This document shows positions 1-5,206 of a stretch of 5,206 nucleotides of DNA, piece by piece (within the stretch, counting starts at the first letter, position 1; each line of letters begins with the position of its first letter). Made by a program: the position numbers and the translations under genes. The notes under the pieces were generated by a model, which saw nothing but the letters and a program-made list of their open reading frames with translations, was not told the DNA's origin and searched no databases. Source of the DNA: Pseudomonadota bacterium (lineage in GTDB: Bacteria > Pseudomonadota > Gammaproteobacteria > Burkholderiales > Sulfuricellaceae); assembly GCA_021783895.1 (NCBI GenBank), contig JAJXTJ010000125.1, positions 1 through 5,206 on the forward strand. Reading direction: 5' to 3'.

Positions 1-30
1 GGTGGTGTATTCCTGCTTCGGTATCTTCAT
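1..30 (-). CDS. IS3-family transposase OrfA, N-terminal fragment (cut by window edge)
   Basis: Ten codons, MKIPKQEYTT, start at the ATG at 30-28 and continue beyond the left edge. Many IS3-family OrfA proteins begin M-K-[IM]-x-K-Q-E-Y-T before a segment like 'EFKELAVKRV', the first helix of the DNA-binding HTH domain. OrfA normally supplies the HTH and is joined by programmed frameshifting to the DDE integrase OrfB. The start at 30 is preferred because AAGGG at 41-37 lies 6 bases upstream; in-frame ATGs at 45 and 57 would add 5 or 9 residues but lack such a site. The identification rests on a very short peptide and is therefore moderate. Confidence 0.55.
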   Translation of the reverse strand, partial: MKIPKQEYTT

Positions 31-36
31 TGTCTT

Positions 37-41
37 CCCTT
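37..41 (-). promoter_or_regulatory. Ribosome binding site of the IS OrfA
   Basis: AAGGG, within the purine-rich run GGAAGGGAAG on the minus strand, sits 6 bases before the ATG at 30. This decides between the three in-frame ATGs at 57, 45 and 30 in favour of the last. Confidence 0.5.
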
Positions 42-86
42 CCATTGTGAATGACATTTTACGTCACCCTTGGAAGACGAAATTCC

Positions 87-98
87 GGGGGAAGGTCA
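87..98 (-). repeat. Putative terminal inverted-repeat tip of the IS
   Basis: The minus-strand sequence TGACCTTCCCCC begins at 98 with the TG dinucleotide typical of IS3-family ends. It resembles, with one base difference over 12, the TGACCTGCCCCC tips recalled for the IS407 group. Its first three bases form the TGA that ends the upstream truncated ORF. The partner repeat is outside the window, so the repeat nature cannot be shown here. Confidence 0.4.
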
Positions 99-305
99 AC
101 CACCGGCAAATGCCCTGCCCAAAGTAAGCAACGGCAGCATACCAATAGGCAGCAGTCGCATATGAAACCGGCCTGATGCCTTGTCGCGCACGACTGCGCG
201 AACGAACCATGCTTCTTTCTCGTTGCGCGTGAGGCCAGCAAGCCAGTACAGCTCGACAAGCTCCGAACCAAGTTTGGCGAAGTGCGGGACGAATAGCCGG
301 CTCAT
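96..305 (-). pseudogene. 5' remnant of a fourth tns operon gene (tnsE-like?), interrupted by the IS
   Basis: A 69-residue reading frame starts at the ATG at 305-303, overlapping the tnsD stop as ATGA, so translation is probably coupled to tnsD. It has no strong ribosome binding site of its own. The peptide begins MSRLFVPHFAKLG and ends GRAFAGG; its last sense codon is at 101-99 and the stop TGA at 98-96 is the first trinucleotide of the apparent IS end. In Tn7 the gene after tnsD is tnsE (538 residues), whose product directs insertion into replicating conjugal plasmids through the sliding clamp. The pattern 'TRNEKEAWFVRAVVRD' faintly recalls the early TnsE segment 'RNSGHKEWRIFVWF', but similarity is weak and position is the stronger argument. 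Alternatives are an accessory gene of unknown function or a genuinely small complete protein. No transmembrane segment or signal peptide is convincing. Confidence 0.5.
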
Positions 306-2047
306 GCCGCATCACGCCAGGAAGTCGGTGCGGCTTCGAGGGCGCTATTGATCCTATTGATGCTTTCCGAACGCAGTCCAGCCTTGCGCATCACCTTCCA
401 GGCCTTCACTGGCCCACCATCCAGTTCCAGTTCCGTGATAGCCCAGTGGATGCGGCGAAGCTGAAATTTTGCTACACCTTCTACAGCATGATCCAGGAAG
501 GCCATTGTCTGCGGTAAGTGATGTCGACGCTTGATGATCCAGCCACGGTGGCTTGCTCGGCGCTCCAACTCGGCGACCGTGATGCGGACCGGTGGAATTT
601 CGTTGCTGATGATGGCAACCAGCACACTGAGTTTTGCGGCCCAGGCACGATCAATTGCTGCCCAATCGTGGTGTGCGCGAGCAGATTTTCTGCTGCTGGG
701 CGAAAAAGGCTCATTTGGTGGCGGCATTTCCACCGACTTCTGGTTGGGCGTATTTTTTGATGTGATCTGGCCAGATGGAACGAGTGCCCAAGGAACAGCA
801 ACGCCCAAATTCCGAGCAAGAAGAACGACAGTCTTCGGTTCAAGCTGTAACGCGCGTCCAGTTTCACGCAGACCGTATCCTGACGCGACAAGTTTACGTA
901 ACGCGGGCTCCAGCAACGGCCCGTAGCGCAGGAATCGCGGCGGACCCAACGTGTCTGTTGTCGAATAGAGGCAACGGGTATAGGCATAGCCACAAGAGCA
1001 CGCAAAAACGCCCACGGTGTTTTTGCGATTGCGATGCTGGGTCATCGATTTGATCGGTGTAGACGAGGAATGCTGTGCGAGTGGGTTCAGGCATGGCCAC
1101 GGCCCCGTACCGAACGGTGAAATTTTCCGTTTGCGCTGCGCCAGAAAATTCTGCACCAGCAGGTGATAAAGCGGATGGCTAGCCGTGCGACGATTGCGCA
1201 CCATCGCCGTGAGCCAATCGCCAGCGAATTCATTGGCGTCCATTACATTGGGCAGCAACCGCAGTATCTGCCCATAGTAGCTGCGGAACTCTTCGTCGAA
1301 CCGCCGCTGATCCATCGTGGTGATCGAATGCGCCAGACCTGTTTCCAGCATCTGGCTTCGGTAACGACCTGACCAACCAGTGAAAGTGCGCGACATGGGT
1401 GGATTGTCCAGCAGTTCGGCGCTGAGCCAAGCAAGGCGTTGCAAGTGGGACACCACCGCGTGCTCTATTACCGGAATGATTGGACGCGCTTGTGGCGGGC
1501 AATTCTCTGGAGTGGCCGCCACAAATTCATGACGGCTGTACTGCGTGAAAGAAACCAGGCTTTCCCGCAGGGGGCACGCATGCCTCGGGCAAACCAAAAC
1601 ACTGGGCAACTGGTGATCCCGACACCAGTAAAGTTCTCCATGGTTGGTGAGCATTTCTTGCGTGCATTTCGGGCAGAAGCGCAACCGATTGATTCGCGGG
1701 ACACGGAAAGCAACCAATCCCAAGCGAATATGCAGGTTCTCGACTATTCCACGCTTCATCGCTTGCCGCACATTAGCTTGCAATGCTGGCGGTTCGAACG
1801 CAGTGAAGTACGGGTAAAGCGTAAGTGTGTCGATTATCCGATCGACCGTCAGACTACGTTCTGGTGGGATGCGATCCGCTAACAATTGGAGATGCCCCTG
1901 CAGGTCTAAAGTCGCGACAACCTTCCTGTTGCCGAAAAGGGTCTCCAGCGTGTGCATCGTGCTGGGCAGTCCTACGTGCCGGTGATAGCGTGCAAGCACG
2001 CTGTATAGCAACTCACCAGGATAGATGGCCGGGAAGTACGACAGCAT
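302..2047 (-). CDS. tnsD: TnsD-like target-site selection protein (TniQ family)
   Basis: The 581-residue product is a TnsD homologue, the sequence-specific DNA-binding protein that picks the insertion site and recruits TnsC. The N-terminus has the TniQ pattern (FPAIYPGELLYSVLARY, residues 5-21). NRKVVATL at 40-47 nearly matches Tn7 TnsD, followed by TLYPYF at 76-81. A CCCH zinc motif is formed by C125, C128, C153 and H156, equivalent to C124, C127, C152 and H155 of Tn7 TnsD. C319, H326, C350 and C352 suggest a second metal site, and residues 381-415 look like a helix-turn-helix. A polar, proline-rich linker (425-458) leads to a C-terminal domain (about 459-565) that aligns with the end of Tn7 TnsD: DW at 461-462, DR at 466-467, LP at 511-512, FQLRRIHWA at 528-536. 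It is about 70 residues longer than Tn7 TnsD (508), mostly because of the middle block. The start lies 9 bases after the tnsC stop behind GAGGG. The family is clear; the target is unknown. Confidence 0.93.
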   Translation of the reverse strand: MLSYFPAIYPGELLYSVLARYHRHVGLPSTMHTLETLFGNRKVVATLDLQGHLQLLADRIPPERSLTVDRIIDTLTLYPYFTAFEPPALQANVRQAMKRGIVENLHIRLGLVAFRVPRINRLRFCPKCTQEMLTNHGELYWCRDHQLPSVLVCPRHACPLRESLVSFTQYSRHEFVAATPENCPPQARPIIPVIEHAVVSHLQRLAWLSAELLDNPPMSRTFTGWSGRYRSQMLETGLAHSITTMDQRRFDEEFRSYYGQILRLLPNVMDANEFAGDWLTAMVRNRRTASHPLYHLLVQNFLAQRKRKISPFGTGPWPCLNPLAQHSSSTPIKSMTQHRNRKNTVGVFACSCGYAYTRCLYSTTDTLGPPRFLRYGPLLEPALRKLVASGYGLRETGRALQLEPKTVVLLARNLGVAVPWALVPSGQITSKNTPNQKSVEMPPPNEPFSPSSRKSARAHHDWAAIDRAWAAKLSVLVAIISNEIPPVRITVAELERRASHRGWIIKRRHHLPQTMAFLDHAVEGVAKFQLRRIHWAITELELDGGPVKAWKVMRKAGLRSESINRINSALEAAPTSWRDAA

Positions 2048-2053
2048 GGTCAG

Positions 2054-2058
2054 CCCTC
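2054..2058 (-). promoter_or_regulatory. Ribosome binding site of tnsD
   Basis: GAGGG on the minus strand overlaps the tnsC stop codon (TGA at 2059-2057) and is 6 bases upstream of the tnsD ATG at 2047. Ribosomes finishing tnsC would be placed directly on this site, which suggests coupling of tnsC and tnsD translation. Confidence 0.6.
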
Positions 2059-3676
2059 ACGCTGCAATGTCTAGCAACGGCGGCTTGACCATGCCGGCCG
2101 CAAGCAAGGCTTCATAACCGGACTGGCCAGCCTGTTTGCCAAGCGCGGCGATTCGGCGCAAATCCTGCTCCGGCTGAATCTCGGGTTCCGATGGTTTTGA
2201 AGATTTATGCCTTCTTGGTTTCATGGGCCGGGCCGCCAGCCTTTCCGAGATCGCCGCCATTAGTAGCAGCGGATCGGCAGATGGATGCTGTACCCGAGCC
2301 TCGTTGATCAACACATGCGCAACGTCGTCGGCGACACCGAGTGAAAGCAAGGCCGTCAGGATAGGATTATGGTCATCTTGGTTCTGTTCGGGCTCTCGCG
2401 TTTCATTCACAGCAGGATCTCGCTTCACCACATTGGAAAGTTGCGCCTGCATAGCAGAGGCCATCACCTGCTCGATATGCGCCTGTAGCGGCAAAAGGTC
2501 GTCGTACTTAAGGAGTGCCTTAACATCGTTCGTCCTGAGAGCGTCGAGCATCGGTCGCACGATTCGGAAGTCTTCACGGGCAACCTTGCGCAACAGCTGC
2601 GGCGTCAGAATTTCCGGCGTGCCGCGCACATCGCCAATACCGACCACCCGTAATTGTGAGAGCATGAACAGCTTAACGACAATGTCCAGGATGCCCTGGC
2701 TCTCGTCATACAGCACATCCCGAATCTCTTGGCTGATTGAAGTAAAATGACGTGTCCACTGATATTTCCATAGTTGATCAATAAAGTAGTTCCAGGCTTT
2801 GCCCTTCAGCAGACGATCCCAAACCAATGAACCCAGGCCACTCGCCCTTCTCGCCTGCCGGAAGTTTTCCTGCAGCATCGGCACCGCGCTGAGCGTACCG
2901 ATCAGGATCACCGGCACGCCGATAGTGTTGACGAGCGTGACCAGAAAATTCAGCAAAGCATCCGGACCTATCTTGGCCTTGTTCAAGTGCTGGATTTCGT
3001 CGATCACCAGCACCCCGAGTGCATGCAGGTTGGCCACGTGCGCCATGTGCACCATCATTTCGTCTACGCTGGCGCGGCTGCGGCCATAAGCGTTGAAGTA
3101 ATTGGTGCCGAGCAGCCGGTCCACGGCCGAGAAAAAGTTGATGCACAACTGCTTGGGCGAACCTTGAGACGGGCAATCAAGTTTGAGCCAGACGATCGGA
3201 ATCAGACTGAAAGGCTCCGAATGCTGGATACATTGTGGGTATTGGTGCAGCACCTTCTCGATTGACTTCGACTTGCCAATGCCGGAGCAACCCGTAAGCG
3301 CAAAGCTGGCGGCAGTAATTTCCACCGGATTGCGAACTGAAATGTGCAGGAACTTCGCTTCGATCCGCTCAGCCCCGTTTTGCAGATGGCGGATGTAATC
3401 ATGTGTCAGCGGGTTGCGTCCGATATAGCCTTGCCGCAACAGCATGCCAAACCGTTCAGCCAATTGCAGCTGTCGTTCCAGCGGCTCAAAATATCGACCC
3501 AGGCGCATGATGCAGTGTTTACGCAATTGCGCTGGATAGGAACGCTCCCCTTCGTCGAACTCCGGATAGGACGCCAGGGTCATCAGCATGTCCCGCTGAG
3601 ACAACAACTGCGGCAACTTGGCTATGAATGGATTGTCCTGGTACTCAGGCAGCATCGGCAATTCATCGTTTTGCAT
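2057..3676 (-). CDS. tnsC: TnsC-like AAA+ ATPase, transposition regulator
   Basis: This is the ATP-dependent switch that links target selection to the transposase: in Tn7, TnsC is recruited to the TnsD-bound target, assembles on DNA and activates TnsA and TnsB. Residue numbers here count from the ATG at 3682 (541 residues; Tn7 TnsC has 555). The Walker A motif is GCSGIGKS at 131-138. Walker B is LGVLVIDEIQHL at 222-233, with D228 and E229 expected to bind magnesium and catalyse hydrolysis. VPVILIGT at 256-263 fits sensor 1, and R278-R279 in QARRASG could be the arginine finger. A charged linker (about 420-505) separates the ATPase core from a conserved-looking tail (507-541, DLRRIAALGKQAG...YEALLAAGM), matching the region of Tn7 TnsC that binds TnsA. 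Two ATGs are possible: 3682 and 3676. I chose 3676 because AGGAG at 3687-3683 is 6 bases from it but directly abuts the first. It overlaps the tnsB end by 14 bases. Confidence 0.93.
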   Translation of the reverse strand: MQNDELPMLPEYQDNPFIAKLPQLLSQRDMLMTLASYPEFDEGERSYPAQLRKHCIMRLGRYFEPLERQLQLAERFGMLLRQGYIGRNPLTHDYIRHLQNGAERIEAKFLHISVRNPVEITAASFALTGCSGIGKSKSIEKVLHQYPQCIQHSEPFSLIPIVWLKLDCPSQGSPKQLCINFFSAVDRLLGTNYFNAYGRSRASVDEMMVHMAHVANLHALGVLVIDEIQHLNKAKIGPDALLNFLVTLVNTIGVPVILIGTLSAVPMLQENFRQARRASGLGSLVWDRLLKGKAWNYFIDQLWKYQWTRHFTSISQEIRDVLYDESQGILDIVVKLFMLSQLRVVGIGDVRGTPEILTPQLLRKVAREDFRIVRPMLDALRTNDVKALLKYDDLLPLQAHIEQVMASAMQAQLSNVVKRDPAVNETREPEQNQDDHNPILTALLSLGVADDVAHVLINEARVQHPSADPLLLMAAISERLAARPMKPRRHKSSKPSEPEIQPEQDLRRIAALGKQAGQSGYEALLAAGMVKPPLLDIAA

Positions 3677-5206
3677 CGTCATCTCCTAAGCTGCCCAGAA
3701 TTTCCATGATGTCTGGTTCGCTGTAGTCGTCGGTGCCTAGCCCTGGAAAAGGCAGAATGTCGGCACCCTTGGCAGGTGCTGGTTTGTCAGAATCGAAACG
3801 GAAGGTTTCGGTCTTGCGGTTAGCTTCCTTTTCATCGGCGCGATGCGTGTGGATGTTTTTGGTACGGCTGGCGGCGCTCTCAGTGCTTGGTTCACCTTTC
3901 AGCTTGACCGCGCCGGCGACGATTTCCTCGATCCCTGCGGCCAAGTCAGCCGAAGCAAGCTGCTGCCGGGGCTGACGTTTTGCCGAGACCTGTTGTGCTG
4001 CCCGTTGCTGCTGCCCTATCTCCCAAATCGACATTTGCCGGTGAGCACGACTACGTTCTGTCATCGTACAGGTCTGAAATTGCATCGACACATGGATATC
4101 ATGCAGATAGATTTCATCCATATTGCGCGGATCGTAGGAAATCTTGACCTTCCAAGTCCCGCTCTGACGGGCGCGATCAAACCATCGTTCCTCAACCGCT
4201 TTCTGGCAGGTGTAGAAATCACCCTGAAATCGGATGCCGTTTACCGTAACGGTTGCCTCAGCTACTGGCAAAAGACTGAAACGCACCAATTCTTCTGGAT
4301 ACTGGCGCAGGCTGCCGCTACGGTTGGCGATACCCCACTCCCAAAGATCAATCGGTACGGCAGGTATGCTGTCGGCGGCAAGGTCTCGATCCTTGTCGTA
4401 GCGTTTTAGCTCGTGCTGGTTGTTGTAGTACAGCACGCACTCGATGATGATCTGGGTGAACTGGTCCAGGTCGAGCACGGCATCCAGCCGATAATCCTTG
4501 CCGCCACGCGCACGGAAATCAACATCGATGTAGCCTGGCATATAAGGCTTGAACTTGGAGGGTATTAAGCGAAAACGTTGTTCGACAATACCTTTCCAGT
4601 CACCCCGGTACGCAGCAGCAGTTTCAACGGTGACGTTGAAATTGTTGATCAGCGTCTCGATCATGCGGCTTTCGATCTCGCCCCTGTCGCCGAGAATGGT
4701 CGCCGGCAAATGGCGACACGGCCATTCTTCTGGCTCAATGATGCGACCGAATTTCTTGCAGAACGCCTGTTTATCCGAAGCCGTGTTCGCCAGCGCCATC
4801 ATCGCGCCGACCCAGGACGGTCCTTCCAGACCAATGTAAATTCCGGTAATCATCCGACTGAACACATCGATGACGATATACAGCACCGGCCGACCGATAA
4901 TTCTGTGACGATCCATGCGCGAAACCAAATAAACGTCGGCAATCGTCGCGTCAATCTGGTACCGAGCACCAGGTCCCCAGACCTCCGCCGTCGATGTACC
5001 CAGCAGGCCGCGCAGATCTTTATCATAGATGCGCGGTTTCATTCGCTTACGCTTAATATCTAGCCGGTCATTGTCCTGTTCTAGCAGCCTGTCGGACTTA
5101 AACCCCGCCCCATAAATCGATTTAACGATCCGGGAAGAATCGTCGCGTTTTGGAGTGGAATTGGGCCGTTTTGGCATGAGATCGAAATGCTTCTGTCCTA
5201 TTATCC
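3663..5206 (-). CDS. tnsB: TnsB-like DDE transposase, N-terminus cut by window edge
   Basis: TnsB binds the transposon ends and performs the 3' strand cuts and joins. Residues are numbered from the Met at 5177. The RNase H-fold integrase core has D76 (RYQIDATIADVYLVS), D164 (ATILGDRGEIES) and E199 (GDWKGIVEQRF). The D-88-D-35-E spacing equals that of Tn7 TnsB (D273, D361, E396). Residues about 275-365 fit the beta-barrel domain after the core (Mu transposase C type), then a Gln/Arg-rich helical stretch (375-405) and a polar tail ending in an acidic segment (482-502), where TnsB proteins contact TnsC. The ATG at 5177 is probably not the real start: nine more sense codons (I-I-G-Q-K-H-F-D-L) continue in frame to the edge without a stop, and matching D76 to D273 of Tn7 implies that about 190 residues of the end-binding domains lie off-window. 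The 3' end overlaps tnsC. Nothing in the visible part looks broken. Confidence 0.95.
   Translation of the reverse strand, partial: IIGQKHFDLMPKRPNSTPKRDDSSRIVKSIYGAGFKSDRLLEQDNDRLDIKRKRMKPRIYDKDLRGLLGTSTAEVWGPGARYQIDATIADVYLVSRMDRHRIIGRPVLYIVIDVFSRMITGIYIGLEGPSWVGAMMALANTASDKQAFCKKFGRIIEPEEWPCRHLPATILGDRGEIESRMIETLINNFNVTVETAAAYRGDWKGIVEQRFRLIPSKFKPYMPGYIDVDFRARGGKDYRLDAVLDLDQFTQIIIECVLYYNNQHELKRYDKDRDLAADSIPAVPIDLWEWGIANRSGSLRQYPEELVRFSLLPVAEATVTVNGIRFQGDFYTCQKAVEERWFDRARQSGTWKVKISYDPRNMDEIYLHDIHVSMQFQTCTMTERSRAHRQMSIWEIGQQQRAAQQVSAKRQPRQQLASADLAAGIEEIVAGAVKLKGEPSTESAASRTKNIHTHRADEKEANRKTETFRFDSDKPAPAKGADILPFPGLGTDDYSEPDIMEILGSLGDDDAKR
3683..3687 (-). promoter_or_regulatory. Ribosome binding site of tnsC, inside the tnsB 3' end
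   Basis: AGGAG on the minus strand lies within the last codons of tnsB. It leaves no spacer before the ATG at 3682 and an ideal 6-base spacer before the ATG at 3676, so it favours the second ATG as the true tnsC start and shows that tnsC translation begins within the tnsB coding region. Confidence 0.65.

Larger units (their letters stand above)
1..98 (-). mobile_element. Partial IS3-family insertion sequence, 5' end only
   Basis: The minus strand from 98 leftward reads TGACCTTCCCCC, a TG-starting, C-rich tip of the kind seen at ends of IS3-family elements (the IS407 group has similar TGACCTGCCCCC tips). A leader of about 68 bases follows, then a well-placed ribosome binding site and the start of an OrfA-like reading frame (MKIPKQEYTT) that runs off the left edge. 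The proposed boundary coincides with the point where the upstream tns-type ORF ends, as expected if the element landed in that gene. The other end, the rest of orfA, orfB and any 3-4 bp target duplication lie outside the window. Assignment to IS3 is from family knowledge of the protein start and the tip; the exact boundary is inferred. Confidence 0.55.

Noticed and set aside
53..67. Imperfect inverted repeat TGACATTTTACGTCA near the left end
   Set aside because: Arms of only 4 bases pair perfectly around a 7-base centre. It lies in the IS leader and is too short to call an operator or an IS end.
94..99. TTGACC formed at the IS junction as a -35 promoter box
   Set aside because: No acceptable -10 box occurs 16-18 bases downstream; the nearest, TAAAAT, is about 32 bases away.
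96..305. Sequencing frameshift as the cause of the short fourth ORF
   Set aside because: Reading past 96 in the other two minus-strand frames gives short peptides that soon stop, with no plausible continuation, whereas an IS-type tip and OrfA start follow directly.
59..315. Two other minus-strand ORFs of 70 and 83 residues overlapping the tnsE-like remnant
   Set aside because: They lack the coupled ATGA start, their peptides are rich in Cys, Trp and Arg as out-of-frame reading often gives, and they cross the inferred IS boundary.
765..776. Perfect 12-base palindrome ATCTGGCCAGAT
   Set aside because: It lies within the tnsD coding region in the linker codons and is isolated, with no second copy nearby that I noticed, so chance is sufficient.
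3843..4409. 188-residue plus-strand ORF, and other plus-strand ORFs over 130 residues at 531-926, 1439-1882, 2223-2750 and 4578-5063
   Set aside because: All lie antisense inside tnsB, tnsC or tnsD, show no recognisable domain, and have no operon context. They are shadows of long real genes.
302..5206. CRISPR-associated (RNA-guided) transposon
   Set aside because: No cas gene or repeat array is visible, and TnsC and TnsD have the long Tn7 form rather than the short TnsC and TniQ of type I-F systems. Flanking sequence could still change this.

Overview
This window is the core of a Tn7-like transposition operon, read entirely on the minus strand (right to left), followed at its left edge by the end of an unrelated insertion sequence. 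Going downstream, the order is tnsB (3' part, open at the right window edge), tnsC, tnsD, and a short ORF that looks like the cut-off start of a further tns gene, possibly tnsE. The ORF is interrupted at about position 98 by what looks like the terminus of an IS3-family element, whose first ORF starts at 30 and runs off the left edge. The host is most likely a gamma- or betaproteobacterium: the Tns proteins resemble those of Tn7 itself, and the IS OrfA start (MKIPKQEYT...) is a type I associate with Pseudomonadota. This is inference from protein style; no host chromosomal gene is present to fix the taxon.

Right to centre (5206-3663): the TnsB transposase carries a DDE triad with 88- and 35-residue spacing, the same as Tn7 TnsB. 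Its ORF has no stop before the window edge, so roughly the first 190 residues lie outside. Centre (3676-2057): the TnsC AAA+ ATPase regulator has intact Walker A and B motifs and a C-terminal tail like the part of Tn7 TnsC that contacts TnsA. Left centre (2047-302): TnsD, the target-site selector, has the TniQ-type N-terminus, a CCCH zinc motif and a TnsD-like C-terminal domain, plus a middle block with a second Cys/His cluster and a helix-turn-helix that I do not find in Tn7 TnsD.

The genes are tightly packed: tnsB and tnsC overlap, tnsC and tnsD are 9 bp apart, and tnsD overlaps the next ORF in an ATGA. This points to one transcript with coupled translation. Functionally, TnsD would bind a specific chromosomal site and recruit TnsC, and TnsC would activate TnsB (with TnsA, expected just beyond the right edge) for cut-and-paste transposition. 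If the fourth ORF is tnsE, its loss to the IS would leave only the TnsD-directed route.

I see no tRNA, rRNA, CRISPR array, cas gene, intrinsic terminator, transposon end or attachment site in this window. There is no gene-free stretch over 300 bases.
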